From NCBI GenBank assembly GCA_013399875.1, contig VXAZ01000560.1:3357874-3421873 (forward strand): a stretch of DNA of 64,000 nt, written 5' to 3'. The notes beneath the pieces were generated by a model. It made no database searches, had not been told where the DNA came from, and saw only the letters and a list, made by a program, of their open reading frames with translations. Below are positions 1-14,700 of the stretch, piece after piece. Source of the DNA: Gymnorhina tibicen. Lineage: Eukaryota; Chordata; Aves; Passeriformes; Artamidae. The translations under genes and the position numbers were made by a program. The first letter of the stretch is position 1; every line of letters begins with the position of its first letter.

Positions 1-53
1 TTGATTTCAGGAAACATTAAAATGATTGTCATGCCTTTTCTCACATTCTTTAG

Positions 54-3000
54 CCCATGCTGGATCCAGTCATTCATAAAATGATTAAATATGTACAGAA
101 TGTAGAAGAGAAGGACTTGAAAGACAAGGTAATGTTTTACATATTAAATATTTAGGAAGAACTTCCTGCGTGTCTTGGAAATGCTGTCAGTATAAACTGG
201 AACAATAGCTTTCTTTTCACTGGCAAGAATACAGCCTGTTCTGAATTCTGATTGAATGACATAGATGAAAATGCATTTACTCAATTCCATTCAATACGCT
301 TTTCAGTAAATATCTGATTTATGACCCTTTTTTAAAATATTTTGCCACTGTTGCTATCAATTTTTTGGTTTTGTTGCTCCCCTTGTGCAGCATGCTCACT
401 TCTCTGACTCAAAGATATTGACTGTCTTGCAGTCTGTTAAATTCATATTACTGTTGCATCATCTGTTTGCTTCTGAGAATTTGGTAGTTGTTGGTAAAGT
501 GTCTGTGTAACTTGGGGCTACTTCCTGCATTACCCTGAATTTGCCTTTCAGTTCTATTAAATTGTGTTGCCTTTTTACTTAGATTGACATTGTTAATTTT
601 AAGCAGGAAAGTATTAATAGGTTGTTGAACCAAAAGAGAGCAATTTACTGTACCAAACCTGAAGCTTTAACCAAAGGTTTCATTGTCTTAAAATTTCTAG
701 TGTTCAAGTAATACTTTCAGATGTACCAGGTACTGCGTTTTGATTAAACAGGCTCTGTTTGGTCACTAAACCTACTCTTTGTGAGTCACTGACGTCTGTA
801 GCAGAATAGCAAAAATACCAATGCCTCTATTTGTCCCCTTTTTGTTGTTTTGTTTCAAACAGAGACTGGTGAGTATCCCTGAGCTCTTGTCTGGGATCAA
901 ACTGCTGTGTATGCGCTTCCAACCTGACCTGGTCACGGCGGTCGATGACTTGCGGCTGGACATTCTGCTGCGCATGTTGAAATCCCCCCACTTCAGTGCA
1001 AAAATGAATTCCCTCAAAGAAGTAGGTTGGCTTTTTGTCTGTCTGTCTGTCTGTCTGTGTGTGTGTGTGCGCACGAGAGCCTGTGTTTAGGTGGGATGGG
1101 TCGTTAAGAAGCTGCTGAAACCACAGCCTGAAGAAAAGAGATGGCGCGATATTTCCTTGCAAATCGTGTTGCCTTAGCAAAAGCTCGGTTCAAAATAAAC
1201 ACCAAAACAAGTTTAAATGACAGGAGTTGCTTATAGTATTAGTAGCCACTGCAAGGCCTCCCAGTTAGACATAGTTTGAGAAGTACGCGATTCTAAGAAG
1301 TGCAATTTTAGATTGATTTATAAGCAGTGGTTTATGCTATTCATTGACTGTTCACTCTGGGATAATCCTGAGCATCCTGTGGCATATCCCTTTTTTCTCC
1401 TTTCACTGAGAGGAAATGGAAAAAACCCCAAATGGGACTTAAACCTATGTTGATGTCTTAGTCCACTCGGATCAGGTCATTGCACTATGTAATTGTATTT
1501 TTTATTATAATTGTACGTGGATGCTGTAATGTTTGAGTCCATCCTTTCTGCTTTTTTCCTTTATTTATGAGAAAATTGAGATGTTAAACCTCGCTGCTGT
1601 TTGGTTCTTAATCATAAATTCTGTGTATTCGTGGTGAATTTATAAAAGTGCGGCTTTTGAAGATTTTAGCAGAAATGTGCTCTTTCTCCCTAGAGTGAGG
1701 AGCCTATATCAGTTCAGTATTGGATAAAAAATAGGACACTGATTTGAGTGTAACAAGCAGAAGCCTGAGATAACCTACTTCTAGTGTATCTGTAGAAAAA
1801 TACCTGGCAGCACAGGCCAGCTTTTCTCTGTCAGACTGAGAATAAGATTCTGCTGCATCAGAGACTGATGACATGGTGTTTCTGGTTAGGAATTTGCCTT
1901 TAAACAGCTTATTGAAAAGCAAAAGCAAAACAAAAACAAACAACACAACAACAACAAAAACCACCCCGCCAAAAACAACCGACCGAAAAAATCTCAAACA
2001 CCTTCCGTACCTAAAATATGGCAGGATTCACACTTAAGCTTCATCATAAGCCTTTTTGAATAGATTTCTTTGTGCGTGTGTGTATGATGCAGGTGGGAAT
2101 TTTTTGTTAGAATCTCACACCTTGCAATTTCTAGGTAACGAAATTAATAGAAGACAGCACTGTGTCCAAGTCAGTGAAGAATGCAATAGACACAGACCGA
2201 CTGCTGAACTGGCTCGTGGAGAATTCAGTCCTGTCCATTGCTCTGGAAGGTAAGAACTCTCATGAAGGCTTTTGGCACGTGCTTTGAATGACTTAAATTT
2301 AAAAATCTCATCTCTCCCTTTCAGTACATTTTAATGAGCACTATTAACCAAAGAGTTCAAGGTTTTTGTTGTCTCCAAAATAAAATAAAATCCTGCAAAT
2401 TCTGTTACTACCATATAGTCCTTTGTTTGACATCTGTGCAAATGTCTTCTGCTGTACCTGGGGTTTTTTCCTCTGTATATTGTTAGCCTCTAGAAGAGAG
2501 GGAAAAGAGGTGTTTTTCTCCCTAAGTAGTAACATTCTGTAGGTGTATGAAGCAAAACAAAAATGGAAAGAGCCTTGTTCTTTTCCTTTGTACTGATACT
2601 TGTCTGTAACAGTAAAGAAAGACTTTCCAAATTAAGATAGCTTTGTTCTCTCTTTTAAAAGAACTAGTTCTTTTAAATTAATTTAATGTATCTAATACTG
2701 TTTGAAATATATTCATTTAGTTGCCTTTCTCTGTTTCACAGGTAATATAGACCAAGCCCAATACTGTGATCGTATAAAGGGAATTATTGAGCTTCTGGGC
2801 AGTAAATTATCCTTAGATGAGCTCACTAAGATTTGGAGAATTCAGGTAAGCAATCAAGACTAGCCGAGTGCTTTTAGACTGTCTTACAAAAGCAAACAAC
2901 TCTGATGAAGGGATTTTTAAAAAAATAATCTATACATCTCTATTGCAACATGGAGGTGTTGAGATTTTAACAGTATAATTAAAGCAAGACTTCCTTCTAC

Positions 3001-6000
3001 TTCTTCCTTTACCGTGTAAAATCAATTGTTCTGGCAATTTCTTGTATCACAGCTGTTAAATCCTATGGTGAAGTTCAGTTCTTTGCAACAAGTGTTAAGG
3101 GACTGCCAAAGTATTTTACTTGGCATAAGAGATTGTCAGCCTGAAACAGGTGACAAGAGTGTTTGTCTAGACCAAACTACGATATTGATGTTTGTGGCTG
3201 GAGGTCTGAATTTAAAGTCAGAGTGACTTTAAAGAGAGTGGGCTCCAATTGTATGAATTCCCATTTACCTTCCTGTATGTCCATATAATTGACTGACAAG
3301 TCATCTTTTGGCCTTCACTTTAGGATATTCAACTTATTACTGCGTGGGGAAGGTGGTTTGAGGGTTTATGCAAATGACACGTGGAAACTTTGACCAGAAA
3401 CTAATCTTCCACTGCAGGAAATGGCTTTCTTCTCTATGCAAATGTTGATATTTTAGACTAAACTCATTGAACACTGTCAGCTCTGCAGTGTGTGTGGCAT
3501 AATAGCAAGTCTTTAATGCTTAGCAGAGTTGAAATGTGATTCTAGCTCCCTCACTTTTATTCTTTAATAAAAAGCAATACTTCCTCCCCCTCTCTGGCTG
3601 TTGTTACCATGGTGCTCCCATCCGTGTGGGAGGAGATTTTGTATTGCTCACTTTTGAGTAAAGCCTGGGAGAACTTCAAAGATTCAGCACCCCACACGTG
3701 AACCTCACCAAGCAATAGAAAAGGTGATGTTTGTATTGCTGCCACTGCAGCGGCTTGAGGCTGCTGTAATGAAGGCAGACTTGTACTTTCCTGCTTTAGA
3801 ATTGCTTCCAAAGACTTCTGAGCCAGGGAAATGAGGAGCACAGTTTACTCTGAACTTGTGTTTCTAACATGTCAAAAGTCGCTATTCTCACTCATTAGTA
3901 TGAATAGTAAGATAATGCTTACATGAAGGTTTTTCTCTATCTTGTTTGGGTTAAAGACTGACCTTCTTCTGTTTTCCTCCTTCTTTTCAGTCGGGACAAT
4001 CCTCCACTGTGATTGAGAACATACATACCATTATTGCTGCAGCTGCTGTGAAGTTTAGCTCTGATCAGCTCAATCATTTATTTGTTCTAATCCAAAAAGT
4101 AAGTTTTCACGTGGATTTACATTCCTCAGGAGGAGAAGTGATGAGATGTAACTTGTGCATCCAGCCTACTGAAAGGCAAATGCCTTGAATACATTTATGT
4201 TTTCTATATAAATGTAAAATATGCTATTAAAAAAATATCACTTTTGCTACTAATTTTTGTTAACCCAGAAGTCTAATCTGCTACTGTATTGCTAATTGAC
4301 TTGGATTTTAGGTACATTAGATAACCAGTCCTAAGGGACTTAAAGTGAGATTTTATTATTATATTTAATCCCTGATAGTATCTGAAAAAGAGTTGAGCAA
4401 ATCAGTGCTGTAACTCGCACCAAAGAAATAAAGAAATGCATATGGTGGAAACATACTTGTTTGTATTTTGATTTTCCTGCAGTAAACCAAAGGTGGATTG
4501 TATTTTTGTGTACACTTGAGATATAACAGCCTGACGGAGGTGCTTTAATCATTATTTCTTTGCTGTCCAGAGCTGGGAGACAGAGAGCGACCGAGTGAGG
4601 CAGAAGCTGCTGAGCCTCATTGGGCGCATCGGCCGAGAAGCACGCGTGGAAACAACCACTGGCAAGGCAAGTGGATGGTTTTCCTTTGGATTTTTGATTT
4701 AATAAGCGTAGTTGAGTTGCTAGTCTCTGTACTCCCTAGGTCCTGACTATCCTTGCTTTTCTTCCTCCAGGTTCTGGAGGTACTTTGGGAGCTGGCTCAT
4801 CTTCCAACGTTGCCGTGTAGTCTTATCCAACAGGCCTTGGAGGAGCACCTGACAATCCTCAGTGATGCTTATGCAGTGAAAGAGGCAATCAAAAGGAGCT
4901 ACATCATCAAATGCATAGAGGATATAAAGAGGGTTGGTTTATTATTTTATCTTTTCCAAAATGAAATCTTACCTAGCCTCGATGTTTCCATGTTGCCCTT
5001 TTCTTGCAAGATGCACAAATTGTGTGTCCCATCTGTAAGTTCTTACCTTGGGGAGTCCACGAGAGGGGTAGGCTTTGTGTGAGCCACTTTGTTGATCATG
5101 AGACTCATAGTAAGTCTCTTGCCTTTGTTTTAAGCAAATTTTCAGCACAAGGAGTGATCAGTTTATGGGAAACTACCAGGATGGGCCCAAGGTTAGAATT
5201 TGCAAATGGAACCACTGTAAAGGTATGTCAGTATTTTAACTGTCCCTTTCATGTGAAAGCCTAGATTAGTTTTGTTTTTTTTTGAGTAAAGCATGTGTTC
5301 TGGCATGACCGTTAAGTCTCAAAATGCAAATTGATATTTAAATCATAGTAGTTTTGTATTTTAGTAAAATACTTAACTCTTTTCCTGTAACATGAAGAAG
5401 CCATTCCCAAAGCTGCCTGTACTGTTTCCTGGCAGCAGCAGAGATGTGCATGGCTTAAAAGACTGCATATATTCTCTCCTGCACTGTTCACATAGCAGGC
5501 AGTTTTTCTTCAGGCCTGCAGGAATGCTCCTGTCTTCTTTTTTTTCAGCCTGAAGTATGTTGTAAATAAAGAAAAAGGCTTTTACTTTTTTTGTTCATTT
5601 TTTTCATGATGAATCAGGTTTTGTCTGTGTTGCAGCATCTGTAGAGGATTTTAGATGTTTAGGAGGCATAGTAAGCTGGTTCTTGATATTGATCACACTT
5701 CTCTGTGTGTTCATGAATATGGATTTCAAATCTTGGGTTCTCAATGTCTGTGAAAGTTGTAGTTTTTTTCTTTTGGATCTTCTCTTATGCTTTCCTAATC
5801 TCATTCCTTTTAATTATATTCTGGCAAGGGCTTTTACGGAGGTGCTGCAGTGGGAAACACTAACAAAAGCTGTAATTGTAAACTAGAAGGGATTGGGGTA
5901 AGCATACAGCAGACTTCTATGATACATGGTGTTCTTATTTCCCTTCATTAGGGAAATGAAGCCATAAACTGGGAGGGAATATAAAGTTAAGGTAGCTTTC

Positions 6001-9000
6001 CCAAATTTGTGAGGGAGTCTTCAGTGGAGAGCTGTCTGTTATGGGTAGGTTCCTTCAACCTCTCTGAGCGTGTAGGTGGTATTTGGGTGTTGTCAGTATT
6101 TAAACCAGACATCACTTCTCTGAACAAGCAACCTCAGTACTGGTTTGTGTGGTCAAACTTTACAGAAAATGAAGCCTCCCAGAAAAGTGATGAGCAGTTC
6201 TAAAAATGAGGTAGGAGGGTTATTCTTTGCAGGATCTCTTTCAAAATGCAGCTTAAGTATCCTTTGCTTCCTATCAGGGGGCTGCTTGCAGCACCAATCA
6301 GAAATTTCCTGTCTCTTAAGCCTCAGTAGTAGTTGAGATTCTTTCTTCTGTTGCTCTTGCTTTAGCAGTAAGTAACATCATTGGACTGGATTTGCCATTT
6401 TATGCCCTTTTAGACCTGCTTCATCTCCCGTAATTGAGGAAGGTGGTGGTTATCATCTCTCCCTGCTGCAATTGAGTTCTTTTTGGCTACTTAATTTGCA
6501 TGTTCTCTAGCAAGGAGCTGGTACTTTTGGGCTTGATAATAGGGATAGCAAAATGGCATCTGTGTGTATCAAGGGACTTCTTGTAGAAAGTGAAGAAGGG
6601 CACTTTGAGTGTGTTCAGAAAGGGAGCAGGAACAAGTAACTGCAGCCAGCAGAGGTGGTAGCTGTTGTTTTGAAACAGCAGCATTATCAGATATCATTAG
6701 GCTTCTAGGAGTCTGAGAGGAAAGTTAATCTATTGTTGAGCATGTACCACATGTGTAATTGTTTTTTACCTTTCCTGCTACCAGTCGTCCCAGCACAATA
6801 ATCCTCAGTTTGTGTGGGTGGTGCCAGCCTTGCGTCAGCTCCATGAAATCACGCGTTCATTTATTAAGCAAACTTACCAAAAACAAGACAAGGTAAGGCT
6901 ATATGCTGACAAGATTTTTGAAGCCTTTGTTGTGTCTGAGTAGCTCTGCCAAACGTGGAAGTTTGAATTTAAAAAAATGTATAAATTAGCTAATAAACGA
7001 TTTTAAAAGTAGTTTAGTGATGTAGCATAAACTGTTGGAGTAGAGGTGCTGTGCTGTCCCTTTGTGAGTGTGTGTGTGTACATATAAATCTGTTTGCTGT
7101 GTCAGGACTAATTTATTTTATTCTCAGCTTTTTGTAGAATAATTAACAGGCATGTTTGTGTTAAGAAATGAACAGTGGCTAATGTTTAGACCAAGTGCTT
7201 TGTAATTGAATTGACATTGACTCTTGGAAAACAGACTGAACTACCAGCAGTCACATGTGCTGTAGAGCGGCTGTGTGGAGGTGTGGGACTTTGCAATCCG
7301 CAGCACGTGTGTTTCAGCACATGCTGGAAACACCAGCATCGGGGGCTTGGGTGTTTGGAAGAGGAGCAGCTGACTCTGAGGGGGGAACGTGACTCCTTCT
7401 GATAAGAGATGTGTGTCTGTCAAAGAGCAAACTGCTGTATGCACATCCCTGTTTATCTGTGATTTTCAAAACACCCTGTTTATCTGTGTTTTCTCTGTAA
7501 GAAATCCATGCCAAGAGCATTATTCAAGATTTAAAGAAGAACTTTGAAATAGTGAAGTTGGTGACAGGAAGCTTGATATCCTGTCACCGTTTGGCTGCAT
7601 CTGTGGCAGGCCCAGGAGGGCTGGTTGGAGCAACACTGGTGGATGGCCGATACACTTACCGGGAGGTACTGAACCCCAAATTTCATTACCTTCTTGTTTC
7701 ATTTTTGGAATTCGCTGGTGAATAATGACTCCAGTTTTTTATTTATAAATAGCTCTAATATTTATCTATGAAGGCTTGTTGTACCCTTGTTATTATATAG
7801 AAGAAAGCTGTGTTAACATTACACAAAATTCCTTAGCAAAATCTTTACCTGGTGGAGAGTAGATCTCCCCATCCTAGGATCTGTTGTCTCCAAGCCTGTT
7901 CCAGCTTCTTCACCAGCTTCAGTCCTGGTAGAGGTGATACCCTTGAATGTGTTGTGAGGCTCTTAATACCTGAAGCAGATTTCTAATTAAGCACATGGAA
8001 GCCACACATGCAAATAGCAGTTTGTTGCTAATGCTTTGATAATTATTTTTTCCATGCTAGTTTTGACTTAGTGTCAAATAATATCACTGCCAGCAAAGTA
8101 AGAGCAAATCCAAGGGGATTTGTTTGTTTGTTTTAAGAAAGGTAGCCACAAAGTATGTTTAAAATAGAAATAAATCTTACAGTTTTTGTTTCCAGGCTTT
8201 TCAAAGTGTACTGTGGTTTGACAACTAAATTTGCAAAAAAAATAGAAGAAATGAATGCTCAGAGTTCTTGTTTCAGAAAGAAAAGTCTTAAGCTTGAGTT
8301 TTTGTTTCCTCTTTCTCAGTATTTGGAGGCACATCTAAAATTTTTGGCATTTTTTCTGCAAGAAGCCACCCTTTATTTGGGCTGGAATCGTGCCAGGGAG
8401 ATCTGGGAATGCCTTGTAACTGGCCAAGATGTTTGTGAGTTGGATCGAGAGGTAAGAAAAACTTGAAAAGTTGGTTTCTGTGGTTGCAGAAGGAATTTTA
8501 ATGGATCATGAACAGTGTGCGTGTTTGTTGAGACATGTGGAGTATGAGTAGCAAACACAAATTAGGCATGCATTTAATGCTTTGTGTAGGCTAGAGCAGC
8601 AGAGGTGTTCACTTAGGGCCAGGATGCTCTTTTAACAATAAATTTGACTGGAAGAAGGACATTGGCTGGGAGATTAGTTGGAGATGTTGGTTTGAAAAGG
8701 AGTGCATGGAGGTTGGTGCAGTCACAAGAGACATTCAGCATTATTTGGGTGGAAAATGATTATGAAGTACCCTAAAGCTGCAATGCAGCCTCTAGAACAT
8801 GTGAGGTTACCAGGAGATGAGATTTTGAACCTCTTGCTGTAGATAAAACTTCTACAAGAGAAGTTACTCTGGTATCTGACATAGTTTGCTGTATAAAACT
8901 AAAATATTTGATGTGACAGTGGGGTAAAAAATATATCTGTCTTTGATTCACAGATGTGCTTTGAGTGGTTTACAAAAGGGCAGCATGATCTGGAGAGTGA

Positions 9001-11741
9001 TGTACAGCAACAGCTCTTCAAAGAGAAAATTCTTAAACTGGAATCATATGAAATTACTATGAACGGTAAGAAAGTGGCTTTGGTGAACAGATTTGGGGTT
9101 GAAATATATACCAGAAACTTGCTTCCTAAACCTTCAAATTAAACATCTAACCAGGTCTATGAATCAGTATAATAATGGAGTCTTTCTCTATCATTTTGAG
9201 TTTTATTAGTTGTAGAGGGGAAAGTTCATCTCCTGTATTTGGTATCTTCATTTTTTTAATAAAGCACAGAAACTAAGCCTGACCTGAATAAAAAACCTGC
9301 ACCTTTTTTTCACTTTCAGGTTTTAGTTTATTTAAGACTTTCTTTGAAAATGTGAACCTGTGTGACCATCGACTGAAGAGGCAAGGAACTCAGCTGGTGA
9401 GTGTGTTCTGGCAAGGTCTTGTGTCCTACCTGTGGCCTCTTAGGGACAGGAGGAGGTGAAACGAGGATTGTGTAGCAGCTGTTTGACATGGTCGTGCTGT
9501 ATTAATGTGCAGATTGTCCTTGTAGTATTAGCATTGTTAAATTCTGAAGCTAAAACTTGGAGAGTTAATTTCAGCAGTTAAAATTCAGCAATCAGTAGCT
9601 GGAAGCTGGTGTGTAGCTTGTAAAACCTTGCAGGAGGAATGACTGAACTATTTTCTTGAAATAATCGTGAATTGTAGTGTGCAATTTTTCCTTCCCCCTA
9701 GCAGGGAAAGTCATTTTTAAATTATTTTTTATTTTTCTTCTTTGCATGGGAGTTAGGCTTATCATATTTAAATTCTAACCTACTATAATTTTTAACTCTG
9801 ATCCTTCAATGGTTTTGTTAAATTAATGGTTATATGTTAAGTAGTTTTCCGTAGGCGTTTTAGATCTTTATCAAAGAGAACTTACTTCAAATGCAGAATT
9901 TTTTGCCAAGTATCATAGCAGGTTTTGTGATGGTTTATTGTGTGGTTAGTTACCATCTTGACATTTTTGAAACAAATTCCATTCTAGATTACATTTCTCC
10001 ATGCTTTTAAATTTTTTAATTTTTCAGTTGGCTTGACTGAGATCGTTCTTTGGAATGTGTTTTTCCACCAGTAAACAATTTTTTTTTTTCCCTTGTATAA
10101 ATACACAGATGTGCAGCAGTTGGTTCAACTTTGCGCTGTGCCAAAGCTTGGCAGCATGTTGGAAAAGAAAATTTTTAATTTTTAATCAAAAGGTGCTTTT
10201 CCAACAGATGGAAGACAGTTTTGTCCCTGTGGTTCAACTCACTGTTGTGTAAGAAATCCAGTCACGTTTTACTGTTGTTCTTTCTTGTGTAGAGCGTAGA
10301 AAAACTGGAATTAATAGGAATGGATTTCATTTGGAAGATTGCAATGGAGTCACCAGATGAAGAAATTGCCAATGAAGCTATTCAACTGATAATAAATTAC
10401 AGCTATATTAATCTGACTCCTAGACTGAAAAAGGTAGGCATATGTTTGTACATAAATGTGCTTTGACAGTCATAAAGTCTCGATACTCTGCATGTTCAGC
10501 TGTTTAATGTGTTGGGTTCTAGGTAGTTTATGAGTCATTCCCGTGATTTTAGTCTAAGTTCTAATTAATTTGTACGTTTTATCTTTAGGATTCAGTATCG
10601 CTGCACAAGAAATTCATTGCTGATTGCTACACACGATTAGAGGTAAAGACAAATTTTAATTATTCTTGTACCTACATCCCTTTCGTTCTGTTATCTTACA
10701 ATAAGAATAATTGTCTGTGATAATTCCATTTTTAAAAAAAATTCTTTCCACAAATATTTTTTTGTCCTCTGAGCTTTCCAGGACATCCTGACTGTCCCTG
10801 TAAAGCAGCCCTTGCTCTGCTCTGTGTTGCAGGCAGCCAGCTCCGCGCTCGGCGGTCCAACATTAACGCACGCTGTTACGAGAGCTACAAAAATGCTTAC
10901 AGCAACTGCTATGCCTACAGTGGCAACCTCAGTTCAGTCTCCTTACAGGTAGGCCAGCCTCTCAAGGAATAAATATGACAGTAGACGTTTGCTCCCAGCT
11001 GCTTCCCGCAAGATTTCGAGTGCTAATTAAAATTCTCGGTAATTGGTAGTTGTATGTTCTGGTGGTTTCTCAATTGAATATTCCAATTGCTGTGCAATAG
11101 GGGTTCCAGAGATTTTGAAAAACCTGTGTTTGAATTAAAAAAAAACAACGTAACAAAGAAAACCAAAGCCAAATAGACATTAAAAAACCGAAAAAACCCC
11201 CGAAAACAACGAATCAAAACCAAAAAACCACCCTGCCTCCAACCCTACAACAACCAAAACCAACCAACCAAAAAAAAAGGCAAAACAAAGCAAAAAAACC
11301 CACAGGTTATTACCAGCCTATTAATCACGTAATATTTCTGGGGCAATGGGGTTTGGTTTTGATTCTTTTTAAATTAGGAGAGAAAAGGATGGGTTTTTAA
11401 CCTCGAGCCTAACGTAGTCATACCTGAATATGTGTAACTTAAATATAGGACCATAGGGCGGGACCTTTAGAAACATGAAGCTTCCTCTGAAGCTGGCAAC
11501 ATCTCAAGCAGTACAACACAAGCCTCTTGGCCTGTTTTCCTACTTCACTTCTGCTGAATTAACTCCAAGTTTAAGGAGGTACCTTCAAAACCAGACAATT
11601 CATGGTAGTTACCCGTGGGCGTTGGAAATTAATCTGCAAGACAAGTTACTCTTGTTCTCAATGTTTATCTTTAGGTCAACTAAACTTGTAATAATTGAGA
11701 GACTGCTGCTGTTGGCAGAGCGTTACGTGATAACAATAGAG
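54..11741 (+). CDS. USP24: USP24 exons 1-16 of the window (N-terminal scaffold)
   Basis: Exons: 54-128, 863-1021, 2135-2249, 2742-2845, 3991-4098, 4571-4666 (GC donor), 4771-4932, 6785-6892, 7516-7665, 8320-8451, 8954-9065, 9320-9396, 10293-10433, 10589-10642, 10833-10948, 11675-11741. They encode local residues 1-592, rich in Leu/Ile helices, with recognisable USP24 blocks such as [32 protein letters not shown] and [17 protein letters not shown]. No catalytic motif is present here. This part probably serves as an alpha-helical scaffold for substrates (inference). The 7516 acceptor is unusual, because a competing AG lies 14 nt upstream. Introns range from about 100 bp to 2.4 kb. Confidence 0.95.
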
Positions 11742-14700
11742 GTAAGATGTGTAGTTTCCTTCTAGGCAAGGCTAAGAACACAACTTCCAATTTTATTAAA
11801 AACAGTAAAAGTTATTAAATAACATGCAACCCTAGTTACCGACCATCACAGAAGTGTCTTTGTTTGCAAGCGTGGTATTTACTGTCATCCTTCTCTTCCT
11901 GTAGGACCTTTACTCTGTTCCCCGAACTATTCTACCTCATGGTGCCTCTTTCCATGGACATCTTTTAACCCTTAATGTTACATATGAGTCTACCAAAGAT
12001 ACCTTCACCATAGAGGTAGGTGTGCACAGCTTGTGTGTGCCATGGACTGTTGGCTGTGTAGCCACTCTTGGTGGGTTTTATAAATAGAGTAAGATGGTTC
12101 TGAAGACTCCAGTCAACTTGAAAACTCCTCTTGAAAATGTTAAAAATATTAATATGGAAGTACTCATGGACCAAATGTATTTTGATCATCGTTCAGGGTG
12201 GGAAAAATAAGGTTTTTGCTTATTGTTGGTGTTAGAGCATTTCTCTGCTGTCCTACCTTGTCGCTTTTATGGACAATACTTTTTCCACCCTGTGCAGGAA
12301 GATTTTTTTGGAAGATTTTAATTTTTCTTGGCATTTACTACTCGAGCAGACTTACTGAACCAGTGTTGTTTAATTTCACAGGCTCATAGCAATGAAACTG
12401 TAGGAAGTGTCAGGTGGAAGATAGCAAAGATGTTGAATTCACCTGTGGATAACATACAGATATTTGCCAATGACAGCCTGGTATGTTAACTACAAAGAAT
12501 TCCCATTCTTTATGAAATTGAGCCTTTTCCAGAACTAAAGGATAAATATTTTCTTGCAGCTAACAGTAAACAAAGATCAGAAACTACTCCACCAGCTGGG
12601 CTTCTCTGATGAACAAATCCTTACAGTAAAAACATCGGGAAGTGGGACTCCATCAGGGAGCTCTGCAGATTCCTCAACCAGTTCCAGCAACAGCAGCAGT
12701 GTATTTAGTTCATCCTATGCAATGGAACAGGTACAGCATAATATGACCTGAAGCCTTCCCTCAGATTTTTCCTGAAGCAGGAATAGTTGGGGGAGAGAGT
12801 AGGAGCTCCAGTAAGATCATCCAATCTTTAGTAATCTGGTTTTGCTTTCAAACTGCAGTTGAAACAAATCATCTAAATACACAACTGCCTTGTGCATGCA
12901 GGTTGGACTTTATAATCTATACTCTGTCACCTATAGTAGCCTGCTTGGTGTTTTTTCATCTCTGCAGGGTCTTTTAAACAAACAGGACCCATCTGGTTTA
13001 ATTTTGAGACTGTATTTGTTGAGGGTAGAGAATTCCACATTTTCACTACTAATAAAGCTGCAGTATGAAAATAAACTAAGAAGCATCAGCTGGCACGTTC
13101 AGATCACTCCTGGTCTGCTTTGTATTTTGCTTGTCATAACAGCTGACTTCAAAAATTGACTGTTAAAAGGGAAATGGAATAATGTAGAAATTTAAATGTT
13201 GTCTCAGCCTAGAAAGTAGCTGGCATTTCTGTGGGTCGGGTTGGCATCTGGGCCATTTGCTTCAGTGAAGAGCTCTGCTAAATTTACACGTCACAGAGAA
13301 GGGAGAAAAAGACCTTTGTATTTCTGCTTAATTCTCAGGAGAAATCCCTCCCTGGAGTAGTCATGGCTCTCGTGTGTAATGTGTTTGATATGCTTTACCA
13401 GCTTGCCAACCTGGAGGAGCCAAGGTACGCAAATTAAATGGTTACTAAATATTAAAGAATTGCTCACAGTGCCCAGTTTGAATACTCACTCCACTGTGTG
13501 CAGGCATCCACACTCCACTGTGTGGCTGAGCCCATTTTGTGTAAGTAACTTCTCATTTCTTTTCAGGATAACACTTCGAGTGAGGAAACTTCTGCTCCTG
13601 ATTCCCACTGACCCAGCTATTCAGGAGGCTCTGGATCAGCTTGATTCCCTGGGAAGGAAGGTATGGATTAAATAATTGGTCATGGTGAGCTACACAGAGG
13701 ATTTTACTACCAGGTTTCTTAAATTCCCTGTCAGATTATAATAACAGAGGGTTTGAAACTGCTGCAGAATAACATTCATGTTAAGTCAGTGTTCAGTATT
13801 GACTTATTTCCAAGCAGCCAGAGGTGACAGGGTTATTACAGGGGTCATAGGAAATGTATTCCCAGTTACAGCAAAACACAGGAATCTCAAAATATTTCTT
13901 TTGTGGCTTTTTCCTCCTAGAAAACACTGCTTTCAGAGTCCAGTTCTCAGTCCTCAAAATCCCCATCCTTGTCTTCAAAACACCAACATCAGCCCAGTGC
14001 CAGTTCAATACTAGAAAGTCTCTTCAGATCTTTTGCTCCAGGCATGTCCACCTTCCGAGTGCTCTACAATTTAGAGGTAAGAAAACAAATTTGCTTCTTT
14101 CTGTGTTTCTGAGCACTAAGAGTTAAGTATCTCTTAAGTTTTTTGGGCAGGAGTCCACTGTGATGGGGTCACAATGCAAACATCATGACACTGTCTGCTT
14201 TTATGCATGTGATAAAATTTTACACAGAATGAAAGGGACAGAAAGTTCCCCTTCAGAGACTTTACTGAGAAACCAGGCCCCTCTTTGTGTGATTTCCAAG
14301 GTGGAAGGAGTATTCTGAAGTAAGTGGAGAGGAGCAAACAAATATCGAAGTCTTACTGTTTAGGTGAAATTCCTGCTTGAATCTCCAGAACTCTGAATAT
14401 GTGATTTTTAGTGTGTGTATATATTAAAAATATATATTAAAAAAAAGAGTTGGACCTTAAAAATTAATGGGAGCTGTAAGTTGAATTGGTTTTGCTTGGT
14501 CGAATTTGTCAGAAACTTCTGTGCTGTATAAGTCTCCCACTTTCTGTTTATGGAGGAGTATTTTTGCAAAGCATTCAGCTGGGAAGAATTTTCACTATCC
14601 AAACATGCAGGGCTTTTACCAAGAGGCCTCTGGCTTGTTTTGGCTGCACGGGTAGAGTGGAATACATAGAACATTTTTACCCCTAAGCATCTCCTAAATG

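Noticed and set aside
5004..5264. 86-codon frame in a USP24 intron with a donor-like GTATG at its end
   Set aside because: Any acceptor that would open it gives the wrong phase for the neighbouring exons, and the peptide does not resemble USP24.
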